NCBI GenBank assembly: GCA_013365325.1
Contig: JABVXV010000197.1
Span: forward strand, 53,966-117,965
Reading direction: 5' to 3'
Source of the DNA: Dipetalonema caudispina
Taxonomy: Eukaryota > Nematoda > Chromadorea > Rhabditida > Onchocercidae
Length of the DNA: 64,000 nucleotides
A model generated the notes under the pieces. That model ran no database searches, had not been told where the DNA came from, and saw nothing but the letters and a program-made list of their open reading frames with translations. How positions within the stretch are numbered: position 1 is the first letter of the stretch; every line of letters starts with the position of its first letter. Positions 26,101-38,000 of the stretch are shown here, in pieces. Both the position numbers and the translations under genes were made by a program.

Positions 26101-29100
26101 CTGACCAATTTTTATGTTAATAAAATAATAAGAAAATCATATTTGAGTAGTTTAGCATTAATCAACGGAAAAAACGAGTTTTCCATAATTTTGGAGGATA
26201 TCTTCTCCCGCTGATTCTTCTCAAAATCCAAAAGCCTCGCTTTCTAGAAAACTGATACCCAAATTGCCAACTAGTTTAATGAGACGCTTTAAATCTCACT
26301 CTTCTACTACGGACCAGTTTTCATGAAACATCAATCAGCATAAATTATTACTTTACGTTCCCTATTCGTCTAATCTTCAAAAAGCGGTTTATGTTCATTG
26401 CTTTCTAGAACGAAGGAAAATAGTTTCTTTCTTCCTTACGGAAGAAAGAAATACTTACAATAGTTGGGCCAAAAGTTTCTGTGATGAGTGTTGGTTTTAA
26501 CAGGAGTGAACAAGAAGCAAATGGTCGAAGCCAATCGATAAAATCAGTAATTTTTGTTGTTTCATTAACATTTCTATCCAGGAAATTCTTCATCAATGTG
26601 AAGCCACCAATCTTCCCGAAATAACTCAGCAATAGCAAAAGCCATAATTGCAAAACTCTCTGAAACTCAAGACGCTTGGAAAATGACGCCTGAAATAAAA
26701 AGTTGAGAATCAAATAACAGTGTATTATCACAAGGAATAACGATGAAGGCCTTTTCAGGAATAATGTTCATTCGAAATCAATGCTTAATTCACGCCAGTT
26801 ATTTCGTAAACCAGTATGAACGATTCCAGATTTCAGAAAGAGGATATACAAAGTAAGTATGCAATAGTGGTTTTTGAAAAATCACACGCACTAGAATTAT
26901 GATCTCCAGGTACAGTAGATGCAAATGTTTTACTGGAAAATTACTCCGGGTCCGGGTGAGAAGGAAAGAATTACTAGTTTTTGCTAACAACACAAATTAC
27001 GACTAAAGTTTGCCAACCTGATACACTTCTTCAACGGTATTGATCGAGGTGTAAAGCATCAGTTCATTCGGATCAAATTCCATTTGCAAGAAATCCGCTT
27101 TACGCCCGAAATTTTGCATATGGAAACTGAAAGTACAAGTGATAATTCCATTGGAGTGATAATTTTATTATAATAGCGACAAAAAAGTCTTTACTCATAA
27201 CGTAAATTCGTTAGATCCTAACAAACATAGAAAAAAAAGGAAAAAATTAAAGGAACAGCATTACAAAACAAGAAATGCAAACTGGATTTAGTGTTCCAGT
27301 TTTTCTGCTGAAAATTTTAAATTATCCAAGCATGTTCAAATTCATGGAGCCCACAAAAATCACAACATCAACGAGAATTTGTTCTCCGTCCCTACCCTAT
27401 TCCATTCTTCCTACCTTATTTTATATACATCTTTTTTTTATATCTCGTCTTCTTTTGCTTTTCCCAAAATTTGAAAGCTACTTCTAAGTTTATTTGACAA
27501 GACACTGAAATAAGATAGGATATTGTAATTTCTACTACTTTGTAATGTGAAATACAGAGTCGAAGAATGACCTTTTCAAAAGCAAAAGGTGATAAAACTG
27601 CTTCCTTATATGTCATCAAATAAAAAGCAATATGGAAAAAAGCAAACAAATAACATACTTCACAGAACTGAACAAAAAACTCGGCAGCTTTAAAGCATAC
27701 CGACTATTGCTGGACATGGCGTATTGCAGTATCTTCCAGTATGCGTGATGAAAATCTTCTGCTACAAGTGTTTGCCGCATTTTCTCCGTGAACATTACGA
27801 GGAACCGTGCAACGCTTAGCCAAATGAATCGCTGCAATCCAATTTTTCAACATGAAAGAAAATTTATTTTCCCATGTCCACTCATTTCGTACATTAAGTG
27901 CTTAGAAAACGGCAGTATAAAAATAACCGAAAATTATGTGAAAAGACTGAAATAATGAAGTTATATTCGCATTCATTTTCAACTTTTCACTCCTAAGGAT
28001 AGAGAAAAAAAAATTTAAATTTTGTGATCCTAACAAATACTAATAAATGGTCGTAGTATCAAACATAACTAAAATCACTATCCTTCAACTTGGTAATTTC
28101 GCTTTCATAAAGAGATTGTCATCTCAATACGAAAAACATCCCTAACGTGAATTTGGAATTGAAGCGGTATACTTATTTCTATCTTATATAGTATTTATCT
28201 TGTTTACATTTTTCTTGATACTAAAACATCTCTTTCCCCAAAGGTAAAAATGATGACATCCCATAAGAACTTCGCCAAAGCTTAATTTCAAAATACTTTT
28301 AAACAGCGAATATGAGGTTAAATGCAAAAATGATATCTAACTATAAAAGCATGAGTATGAAACTGAAATCCGTTTTATGAGAAATTACATGGATTTCGAT
28401 CTTCCAGTCTTTCATTGCCTCGTCATTCATCAACTTGTCGAAAGCAACTTGCAGTCCTTTTTCAAGAAAACCTTCGAAAAATTTTGAAGTCTTGTCAGTT
28501 CCTGAAATCCTATTAAATGTCAAACATTGCTATCTCTAGAAGAGCACTCTATGAGTCCCTTTAATATCAAGTAGATTTTCAATGTGATGTTTCGATATTT
28601 CTAGGATAACACCGCACATCCAATATAATTATAAATCCCAATTTTCTATACAGTTAATTTTATATCCTCCAATCATCCAATATATATGCAAGCACCGAAT
28701 GATTCGAAAGCCAACCAGTATGCCTGATTTGAGTACTGTTCAACTCTTGCTTCCTTCTTGAAAGCAAGAGTTGAGCGGTACTTAGTTCAAATATGCCTGT
28801 CTCTTGCTTTCCTCTTCCTCACTGCCACTACTTTAAAAATATTGCATGAAGAAAAGCTTGCCACTGACTTAGCATTAGTGTATGATGCCAAAATAAATAC
28901 CTCGTTTTATTAACACAATTGCAACTTCCATCAGTCCTTCCAGCTCTTGATTCGGTAACACTGGTACTACCCACCTGTAAAAGCGAACCAGAATTACGTA
29001 AGTGCAAATATAAAAGCGCGACGAAAGATGTTAACAGTGCATGATTTGGATCCCAAAATTCAACTTTAATTTCGAAAAGTTTATAAAAATTTAACTATTC

Positions 29101-32100
29101 AACTCGTCAATAGTATGCCAGTCTCATTTACAATTCATCATCATATTGCGATATACATTCTGGAACATCTTTGTTTTTCTTCTGAAAGCTCCAAGCAGAT
29201 GGGGTATCTGTTTGTCAGATGATTTCCTTTCATCCCACATTCTTTGTTTTTCCTTCTATCTCTCTTTTTATTTCTGCGGAATTTCATATTAGAATTAAAA
29301 TCTCAATCATTTGATAAAGGGAAACAACCTTGTACGATGCAGTTGATCAAATAAACGAGTCAACATCCCGGATGGTAATTCAGTGAAATCCTCCCATTCT
29401 TTTGGTCTCTCACTTGCAACAGCATTTAATTCAGCATGTGCTGAGGGTGATGTTTTAACGTCAAATGTGTTTGGCCGTTGCAAAGGATCAGCAATATTTG
29501 AAGACGAAGACCCGACGGTCGATGCTGGAGCCGAGCTTGACATTGCTCTACCAGCTGGACTATCTGAAATGTCGCGATAAATCTCATGATCTTACTCGAT
29601 CGCTATTTTCTTTATTTTAATAATTCAATATTCAACATTTGATAGCTTTTTCCTAAGCCATTCCGAATAGTGATACCTTCGAAAATAACGCAGCTATCTA
29701 TTTAACACACCGGTACATTGGCTATCAGTTGTTTGTGCCCCTAGTAGTAAACTCATCCGATTTTATTTAACCGGTGATCAGGTAAACACTCGTTTGTTGT
29801 ACAATGAATTGAAAATTTAAAATACATGGAAGATTTCTCCATCGTAAATTAACGAGTAAATTATTACGAAAAAATTAGATTGCGAAATTTGCAAAATTAA
29901 ACAAGAACATCACTCAATCCTATGATTTGTAGTGCTGAATCTTTGAAAGATGGCGAAATTTACGCATGAATTAGGAAGAAGAGTGGAAAAATAACTATGA
30001 CATATGCACGATTTTCGGATAGTGATGAAATTAGTAACTGATGAGTGGTAGTTTAATACAGAAACGGTAATAGGGAGAGCCCATAATCTGCAACCTTTAG
30101 GGAGAGACTACAATTAAACCTCATGAAAACAAGAAATAATGAACGTTGCAAAATATCTTTGCTCTACAAATAAGTATTCCGGAATATTCGATACTCTCAT
30201 TACCTAAAAACGAGATGTTAAATAGGGAAAGGAATCAAAGTTGTTCACAACATATTATTATGTTTAGACCGTATATTTCCAAACATTTCTTTAGTCGTTC
30301 GGTTACAAGTCACTCATTGTTGTTAACCTGCTGTTAAATGGTGTTATGTATGACTGAAAGATAACTATCAATTAAGCAAATTAGTCATGATCTGTTGTAC
30401 ATATTGGAAAGGCTCTCATTGATTGAATGAGATATAGGCAATGATATGTGAATCTTCTATAAAAGATGTATTCAAAACAATCCGAAATACTTCAGTCCAT
30501 AACAATCTTTTTAGATGTTACACATAAGTACTTACCCAAATTTCCATTCATATATATGCTTTACTTAGAACACATCAAAATCTGATCTAATAAGTTAATA
30601 AATATGTAAACATACTATGAAAAACTGATGGCAGTGGTATTTCTGGAACGTTGGAAAATTTAAGAAATTTGCGAAAATAATCCACATTTGGCCGTCTCGA
30701 TGGTGTTGATGGATATGGCGTTTGCTCGTCATCTTCATCCAAATCAAATTTACTTTGTGGACTTTCTACACTTTCCACTACATCTTCTAGCTCACTTTTG
30801 GAACTCATAGATTCAGCAAAAACTGGACTCACTGATGTTCGAATCTGTAATTTTCTGCTTTTATTAGTAGGACAATGGACTCTTTTGATATTCTTTATTC
30901 TCTGCAATCCCTTCGATTGTTCGTTCATTCAATTTGTGATTTTTCCTGGTATAATCATTCTTGCAACGGCCGCAAATAGACCTTTTTGAGAATCGGAACG
31001 ATGCCTGTTGTCAAACTTCCGTACAATTAACTTAGTGAATTAAGATAAAATTTGGGCTATCCTTACATCCAGCATATTTGTATACCAATATCTGAACACT
31101 TATCCTTCTTCGTGTCCACAAAGTCCTCTACAACTAACCTGTCATTTAGACAATTGCTGTCCGAAAACTTGTGTAGAAAATATTAACAATATGACATAAA
31201 TGAAAAGCAAACTAAGCTCAGATCAAATGAGCTCCAAAGAATAGAGGGTAAACTACCTTATCACATTACTCAACACCATCCTTTGAGTCTCAAAGTCAGA
31301 AAAATATGTTAGATAGATTAGAAAAATGATGCTAGCCTATTAATTTGATAAAAAAAAAGAGTGTAAAAATGAATGAAACATGCAATATACAGATTTTTCT
31401 AAGCCAAAAAGAAAAACAGCTTTAAGGCTTCATTAAAGGATAATTTATGCATCATTTGAATGTATAAAACTACCAGTAAAGGTGAATCGTTTTCATCTCG
31501 TGTCGGCAGTTCATCAAGCTGTATCCACCAATCTCCATTTTCATCTTCGGACTTTGTTGGTCGAGCATCACTACAAAAAGTACAAATCATTCAGAAAATT
31601 TGGTAGCATAACTTCATATCGCCAAAAGATACACAGCTTCACAGAAGAGAGTTGCAATGCGAAGACAACTTCACCGGACAGATATCTATCTTTATTCCAT
31701 TGCGAACATGTGCAGTTCTTATCTGCCGCTCTAATCTTACCTACATTTCTAAAGAAATTTAACACTTTATTCAATGCTCAACATGCCTGCTTTAGTCTAT
31801 TATTGCTAATGATGAAAATTATATTTGGTTTGGCTAATCGAAAGCGAGTTTTAACAATACACTTTCATCTGAGGTTTAAATCAGTAAAATATATTACCCA
31901 CTTACCATTAACATATAGATCTTTACATACTGGGTAATTACTACGCAAGTCGTTATACAGTTACCAGCAAGCTCTCACTTATTATTCCTGTATCTAATTT
32001 GATCACATAGATTTTTTTGCAATGAACCAGAAAAAAAAAATCCAGAAATTAGAGAAAAGTTCAACTTCTTGCAACGACTGTATGTTCGAATTGCGTCGTT

Positions 32101-32765
32101 CAGTTCACCAGAATTGAAATCAGTGAGCATTGATGCGTCAACCGGGCTTGAATGTGGTGATGATGACGGTGCAGAACAATGTGAATCATTGACAAAAAAC
32201 GCTGAAAAAATTGTAATCACGTTTCTTCATCAGGATTAAATGTTGAGCACCCAGTTATTATTGTACGTAAAACGTCACTTTTCCTTAGAGCATCAGTAAA
32301 CGTGATGCTGACCCTCATTAATATTCACGATACGGTATGTTTTACAGTTCTCACTGCAGCAGTTTTTCCCACTTGTGTAACAATCATATATTCAACTCAA
32401 TACGACCTTTGACCGTAGCCATTGATTTTATCTAACAAACAACTACCTTGAGTAAGCTTAACTTTGGCTATTCGATTGGCCTTCCTTATTTTTGCTACAA
32501 CAATACTTGTATTTTCTCAATTTGTTCAGCTTCTGAAATGTGTTTTCCAGTACGACTAAAAGCTGCTGTTCTGAGGCAAGACCAAATAAGTCCATACGAT
32601 ACGAGTCTTGTCAGCAACTTTTCCAGTATAACTTAAAGATATGAAAAAAAAAAAGAAATGTGTACCACGTTTTGCAGCATATCGTCTTTTCTTGCTATTA
32701 TCGGAATCCCATTTCACTTCTACAGAATCATCCTCTTGTATTCGCTGATCGTACTGATCATCCAT
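4767..32765 (-). CDS. USP9X: USP9X/fat facets-type ubiquitin carboxyl-terminal hydrolase, about 66 exons
   Basis: A cysteine protease that removes ubiquitin from substrate proteins. The family is cytosolic and acts in endocytosis, polarity and protein stability. The start is the ATG at 32763-32765 and the stop is at 4767-4769. Exons were placed by GT-AG sites and phase and give about 3,000 residues, against about 2,570 in human USP9X. The extra length lies mostly in a 260-residue N-terminus and in C-terminal loops. Order: variable N-terminus, helical scaffold, ubiquitin-like insert, more scaffold, USP core ([13 protein letters not shown] with catalytic Cys codon at 14954-14956; [10 protein letters not shown] with His codon at 12455-12457; FDDVDVTE), C-terminal helical region, and a tail ending PPPYE. 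Two junctions are unresolved (after 20979 and after 17960). Identity is secure from the catalytic domain and from collinear similarity to USP9X throughout. Exon positions are given in the block entries below. Confidence 0.95.
9177..9413. repeat. Source copy of an intragenic duplication (exon 55 plus intron)
   Basis: This segment contains nearly all of exon 55 of the USP gene (9333-9417), its GTAAGT donor and about 150 bases of the following intron. It matches 12079-12320 in the same orientation, with substitutions and small indels. The functional exon is here because both splice sites are intact and the reading phase fits. Confidence 0.85.
11599..15054 (-). CDS. USP9X: USP9X-like exons 40-49: USP catalytic domain
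   Basis: Exons: 14930-15054, 14542-14625, 14342-14466, 14074-14247, 13679-13820, 13273-13450, 12905-12958, 12563-12683, 12326-12515, 11599-11721; every join is in phase. The Cys box [17 protein letters not shown] is in the first exon. [20 protein letters not shown] and [17 protein letters not shown] follow. Zinc-ribbon pairs are CKDC and CEEC, as in USP9[21 protein letters not shown] precedes the His box [17 protein letters not shown] and the third catalytic position in [10 protein letters not shown]. The domain closes with [11 protein letters not shown] and [15 protein letters not shown]. All residues expected for activity are present. Exon 48 uses an unusual GTTCGG donor at the edge of a duplicated segment. 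The Cys-to-His loop holds extra exons with weak conservation. Confidence 0.93.
12079..12320 (-). pseudogene. Decayed duplicate of USP exon 55 inside intron 48
   Basis: Direct-orientation copy of 9177-9413 placed in the intron between exons 48 and 49. The exon-like part (about 12243-12320) still reads [25 protein letters not shown] in the coding frame. It lacks the first four exon bases and the acceptor, and its donor GTAAGT has become CAGAAGT, so it cannot be spliced as an exon. It also carries missense changes (Thr to Ile, Asp to Asn, Gln to Arg). Its left genomic boundary is near 12079; its right boundary coincides with the exon 48 splice donor. Confidence 0.85.
15249..18687 (-). CDS. USP9X: USP9X-like exons 28-39: mid scaffold up to the catalytic core
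   Basis: Exons: 18526-18687, 18249-18426, 18118-18185, about 17960-18063, 17679-17762, 17149-17379, 16871-16972, 16480-16727, 16284-16374, 15931-16077, 15632-15752, 15249-15440. Landmarks collinear with human USP9X include [20 protein letters not shown] (human LPGVIMSLHPRYISFLWQV), [19 protein letters not shown] (human LIDDFIFPASNVYLQYMR) and [20 protein letters not shown] (human AIPVCGSPPTINAGFELLV). The exon at 17960-18063 has an uncertain 3' end: the donor I favour (GTGGTT) leaves one base, but the next exon starts in phase 0. A competing frame is open through 17900. Exon 35 (16480-16727) is the least conserved. Confidence 0.75.
18876..20285 (-). CDS. USP9X: USP9X-like exons 24-27: ubiquitin-like insert region
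   Basis: Exons 20168-20285, 19771-19803 (a 33-base micro-exon), 19593-19666 and 18876-19126. The translation runs from CFVLPVVFP through [16 protein letters not shown], then [34 protein letters not shown]. This matches in order the ubiquitin-like region of human USP9X (FVVRFPNQ ... EVWSHTNDTIGSVRR ... DDRKLIGQLNLKDKSLI). Conservation is moderate and the stretch between ALKLK and LVPVQ is diverged. The 33-base exon is supported by phase on both sides and by a consensus donor GTGAGT. Confidence 0.75.
20168..28974 (-). CDS. USP9X: USP9X-like exons 6-24: N-terminal helical scaffold
   Basis: Exons: 28901-28974, 28389-28501, 27701-27831, 27018-27126, 26459-26689, 25741-25928, 25383-25473, 24980-25086, 24653-24836, 24308-24400, 23711-23900, 23305-23392, 22687-22783, 22324-22473, 22114-22246, 21606-21757, 20979-21132, 20693-20792, 20168-20285. 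The block opens with [20 protein letters not shown], collinear with human [19 protein letters not shown]. It continues through matching landmarks such as [35 protein letters not shown] and [11 protein letters not shown]. In the family this part forms the alpha-helical, ARM-like non-catalytic arm. Exon 22 (ends 20979, donor GTGCAC) leaves one base, but the next exon (starts 20792) needs two, so a micro-exon or another donor is missing there. All other joins are in phase. Confidence 0.85.
28727..28793. repeat. Intronic hairpin, pre-miRNA-like
   Basis: The left arm (about 28727-28752) and right arm (about 28762-28793) are near-perfect inverted repeats. TCAACTCTTGCTT pairs with AAGCAAGAGTTGA over 13 bases, followed by small internal loops and further pairing through GTAC to the ATTTGA/TCAAAT ends. 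The loop is about 8-9 bases. It lies in the intron between USP exons 6 and 7. Size and shape fit a microRNA precursor, but expression cannot be judged. Confidence 0.5.
29329..32765 (-). CDS. USP9X: USP9X-like exons 1-5: variable N-terminus
   Basis: Exons (minus strand): 32666-32765, 32066-32201, 31474-31570, 30616-30844, 29329-29563. All joins are phase-consistent; the donor of exon 4 is a consensus GTATGT. The product is acidic and Ser/Pro-rich (for example HSSPVDASM and [17 protein letters not shown]) and has no recognisable fold. It ends with [24 protein letters not shown]. Human USP9X has only about 100 residues before the equivalent point, so this N-terminus is longer by about 160. A short basic stretch, KKRRYAAKR, lies about 25 residues in; whether it acts as a nuclear or other signal is unknown. 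Confidence 0.8.
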
Positions 32766-34096
32766 AATGATGAAACGCCAATATATATGCTACGTGTTGC
32801 TAAGTAATGTGAAATATATATGTATATATATATATATATATGTACAGTAGTAACCAACTCCTTCACAACTTCCGTTCAAACTTCTAATTCTCTTTCTTCA
32901 AATCAAAACCGATCGCTGCTAGCATATGTTGGAATCCTCTCGCATAACGTCACAAAATATGAGTTGTTCAAAGCCGGTCTTTCGAGCACCAATGCAATAA
33001 GCAATACCGGGATTCAACTGTAGCAATGATGATAATAAGTGATCATATTTGTGATTTGATTACGATTAAGCACATTGCGATAACAATAACAAAATCATGA
33101 TTAAAGAAATAAAACCAATCGTACTGTCAAATTATGATCGTGAGAAGTAACAATGCTTACGAAATTGGCATGATCATGGAAAAGACTTTATGAATGGAAT
33201 ATGACCGTGAAAAGCGATAACAATTACGAACGATAAATGATAACTATCAAAAAAATTTTCACAGGTTGTTTATAAACATAAAAATATTGATGATCAGGAG
33301 GATAATTTTAGCTGTTTAATTATATTGGCCAAAATAACTGTAACAACTGAAAATAAATATTAGGAGTTTAGCTATGATTACGAAAATGGTTGCAGTTTAA
33401 TTTCGACTAGTGGTACAATAATCATAATTTGGCTATAACTAAAGTAAATGCCTAAAGACTCTGCGCAAGAAGTACATTTGAATAGCAAAATATATTTCCA
33501 GCACTGATCACGAAGTTGCTAAACTTTAATGAATGAATAAAATGGTCGTGGCAAATAAAATTGAATACCAGATCGACGATCATCTCATCGTTATCACTTA
33601 ATGGGAGATTAACGTAAATTCGTTTCTACTGAAATAAGCAAGATTCATTACGAATGCATCCAAAATTAGATTATTAAATCTTTAAGTAGCTTTCAAAATA
33701 CGAAGGTTCATAATAAAAATATCTCAGCATTTTCAAATAAGAAAAAAACAATTTATGAATACTTTTTGCAATCTTAATATTATTCGTCGAGAAATCCTGA
33801 AGAACATGAGGAAACTTACAAATTTAATTATTATTGTTGAAGTGTATTAGGATTAGTTTATAAGTAATAAAATCTTTGCAATTATATGTAAATTTCAATC
33901 AGTATAGATGGAGATTCACAAACTCATCCATATTATCGATTTATAGAATTCATATTTGCTGTATAATGCTATTTCAAAATACCTAACATATATAAATCAT
34001 ATTTAAATATCCTTTTACGTATGCAGGCATCTATCACGTACGTATGTCAAGGATTGGAACGATAAAACCACGTATACACATTACACCACGTCTTCT

Positions 34097-34172
34097 TCCT
34101 CGCCCCCCCATAACGCTAAGCCGACACTCAGCCGGCAAAAAAAATTTAAATAGTCAGTAATTCCGGCTTAGA
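34097..34172. other. GC-richer island with inverted repeat CTAAGCCG/CGGCTTAG
   Basis: A C-rich patch (34101-34109) is followed by CTAAGCCG at 34116-34123 and its exact complement CGGCTTAG at 34164-34171. It contrasts sharply with the surrounding A+T sequence, about 1.3 kb upstream of the USP start. It could be a promoter element or a small structured RNA; there is no proof of either. Confidence 0.35.
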
Positions 34173-34846
34173 TACATTTCATAAAGTGCAGCTCAATTCC
34201 ATTCTTTTAAATCGACAATAAATGATAGAGTTGTTGATATTCTCTTTCCTTTTTTTTTTTTTTTTTTTTTTTTTTCATTATATCAGGAAATTTCCCGTAA
34301 TAAATTTAATTCAAAAAAAAAAAAAAAATAAATTTATTCTATCAAAAATTCTTCTACTATAATATATTATAGAAATATTACGTAGAATATGATGTAATTT
34401 AAAAATTATATATTGATAATGAAATAGATAAAGTACGTGAAACTTTCGTATACTAATTATTACGCTAAATTGTTAAAATGGGACAATTATTTTGTCATAT
34501 GATCATATTTTGTTCTTATGTATTTTAAAATTAGCAAAAAACGTATGATTTCATAGGATATCATTTGATGATACAATGCTATAGTGATTATTTTTTATCT
34601 CAATAGTAAATTATGATAATATATTGATTTTATATATTAGTACATTCATATTTATTTTTTTCCAAATTCTCTTGTATTTTCTGAATTATAACAAATGATA
34701 CATATCGATTAATTTTTCTAATATCATCTAAATCATATAGTAATTTGTTGTTTTCTCGATTATTAACTTTTTTTTTTTTTTTTTTTTTTCAATACCATGC
34801 AGATAATTTATGTTTTATGATGTTAAATTCATTGCAATATTCAAAT

Positions 34847-34852
34847 TTTATT
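34847..34852 (-). terminator. Candidate poly(A) signal for the M6-like gene
   Basis: AATAAA on the minus strand, about 190 bases past the stop codon at 35040. Such hexamers are frequent in AT-rich sequence, so this is only a positional guess. Confidence 0.3.
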
Positions 34853-35039
34853 ATCTCATCAAATATCTTATTAAATTATATTAAATATATAAGCATAAAA
34901 AGCATTTAATAGAAAAAAAAAAAAAAAAAATTACTTTAAATCATAAAAATAATAAGCATCAATTGATAAAATATGATCTAATATTGCTTAATTAATAAAT
35001 TGTTATCACATTTTCCTTTCTGAATTGAATTGATCGAAT

Positions 35040-38000
35040 TTATTTGCCCATATTTGTAAGAATGAATGAATTCGAATCAACGGTACCCTGATTCATTGCA
35101 TAATGCTCACCTTTACGTGCACGTCTTTCCAAACGAATCCTAAATTTTCCATCATTATTTTAATTTTAAAATTTTACATTTAATAATTAAAATTTACTAC
35201 AAATAATTTTTGGGAAGAAATGAAACGTTAAAAATTTTATAAGTTGTAAAAAAAAAAAAAAAAAAAAACAAGAGAAAAAAAAATAACTGTTAATTGTTCA
35301 AATAGAAATTTTTAAAATTTTAATTGCTTTAATTAAATTTATCTATTTATTTTGTTAATTTAAAAAGAAAGGAAAAAAAAGAAAAGGACTACACCTTTAG
35401 TTTAGGAAAATAAAAATAGAATTTTTCCATTTTTGTAATTAATAAGCATACCTACCTTGTGTAATTAGCACTCATACACATTAGAAAATAAATTAATCCA
35501 GCAAGAGTAAGGAAACAAAATGTTAATGCACCAAGAAATGGCCAAATTTGATTTTTCTCTGCGCCGCATAATGCTTCCTTTTTATCTTTGCAAAATTTCA
35601 AATCCACTTTCTACAATTAAATTAAATTAAATTAAAAAAAAAAATATTAACTTTAATAATTGAGCTAATTAATTATTGTTACCAATTAATGTTGATTTTA
35701 ACATGATGAAATGAGCTATTTTTGCATTTTATTACTCCTAATAATATGTTAAATATGTCAAATAAAAAAGATAATTTGTAATGAATATAAAATTTTATTG
35801 CATATTACAAATGAATATACAATGAATTGGAATAACAATCAAAAATTCAAATTATAATTTATTTATTTATTGATTGATTACAAGAATGTATCAATATCAT
35901 AACTTGGTAATATTGTATTTTATAAGTTTAGATATATCATAATTTTAAAAATCTATAAAATAAAAAAAAATTAAAGTGAAAAATACTCTTACCTTATTAC
36001 TAATTCGATTGATAATAGCAGGTAATAATACGGTAAAATCGAAGCATTCATTATCAACAATATTACAAAATGAATATATAGCGCTGATAAATACGATGTA
36101 AAGTGATACAAATACGGCATTAATTGATACAATCATGCACCAAAATATTACTACAAATATTTTATTAAAAAATAAATTATTCAAATATTATAATGTTGTA
36201 ATTATTATCTAATATTGTATTAAAATTTTCTTTTTTTTTTTTTAAGACAAAATAAAACTATAATATCTGCAAAAATTATCAATTCATATAGTATGATTAA
36301 AAAAATGTACAAAAAGAGGAAAAATTACGTAATACAATTATTTGAAATATATTTTTTAAAAAAAAAAAAAACGAATTAATTATCTGTTAACAATGAATAT
36401 GAGAGGAAAAAGAAAAGCAAAAAATAAGTGATTTAAATCTGAAAGATTAAAATTAAATGTATTTTTTTTTAAAAAAAAAAAAGAAAGAAATGAACCTAAA
36501 GCACCAAGTATCAATGATAATAAGCCAAGAATACATGGTGATGTAATAGTTCGAAGAAGAAATGATCGATCATCCGGTATATCTTCTTTTGTATGAAAAT
36601 GAACTGATACTGAAATTTAAAATTTCTAGCTTAATAAGAAATTATTTTCACTTTTATTTTTGAAAGTTTCAAAAATTTTGCCCTGAATTTTATATCATTG
36701 ATAGTTTCCAATAATTGAAGGTAATTTCTATTAAGTTGCAGAGGTTGTCTTTTTTAAATAAAAATTTCAGGAATTTTTCTTTTTCAAATTGTTAAATTTG
36801 TATTAGGTTACACTCATTTTTTGCTTTCTTCCTTTTATTTTTTTATTTTCTGCTTTTTTTTTTTTTTGCTAATAATTTATCATTAGAGAAATTATTTTAT
36901 GTGAGGAAAATTTTTCCGAAGAAAAAGCAAATTCAAATCATTTTCATTTCTTTTTTTCAAATTTATAATTTAAAATAGATTGTAAAAAGATAAAGAATGT
37001 AATGTGCATTAGTAGTAGCATATTTAGTACCAAAAAAAAAAAAATGATAAATGTAGTAATTAATCATTAAAAATAATAACTAATTAAAACGGATTATTGG
37101 AATTATTTATTCTGCAAAAAGTTGCAGAAAGAAACGAAATGAACGATGGTAAAATATTATATTCATTAATTTTTCTGATATTCTAAATTAATATCTTTGT
37201 AATACTAAAAAAAAGAAAAAAAAAAAAGAAAAAAACGATTTACAAAGAAGAAAAAACAGAAAAGTTCGATAAATTGATTAATACCTTATAATTAATAGAT
37301 TAATTAATGACAATAAAAGAACTGTCATTTTCTCCTCGCCATTGTAATAACATGGGTTAATTAATTTTTTGCTGACCCTTTTGATATATGACAAAAAAAA
37401 AAAAGCACTATATCGAATATCGATAAGGAAAAGATTATCTTTATCTGATTTGGCTGAATACGAAGTATTGAAATATGTTAAAAATTCGAAACATTAGAAG
37501 AGAAAGGTCAATGTCATTATTATCTGAGGATCACACTTAACGAAATTATTAACATTACAGTTAAGAATGTGAAAAATATAATGTTCAATATTGGCCAAAA
37601 AAAAAAGGGTTTAATTCTTCATGATAATTAAAGGTTGAACAAAACGAATTAGACTATAAAATTTTGTCATAGCTACTATATTCTATTTGTTTTTTATTCA
37701 GTCGAATTTTCATTTTAACCTTAAATAATTTTTTTTTTTTTGCATTAATTAACAAAATAAGAAAAAAAGTTCTTTTAAGAATTTGTTAAATTTCGAAATA
37801 TTAATTTTTATAATTGCTATCAAAATTATTTTACATACAATCAAAAAAGAAATGTAAAATAATTGATTGCAATTCTTATTTTTATCAATAAAAATGTGCT
37901 TGAAATTAATTATATAAAAATTTAAAATTTTATAAGTTCAATGCTATTGATATATTCTGCATCTATTCGTTAAATTTTTATTACATTTTAAATTTATTAA

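Larger units (their letters stand above)
32766..35039. other. Intergenic region between USP 5' end and M6 3' end
   Basis: No coding exon was found. It should contain the USP promoter, since the gene starts at 32765. It includes an AT dinucleotide run (32816-32843), a GC-richer island (34095-34172), and a T-tract (about 34252-34276) and A-tract (about 34313-34328) facing each other around GGAAATTTCCC. Confidence 0.5.
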
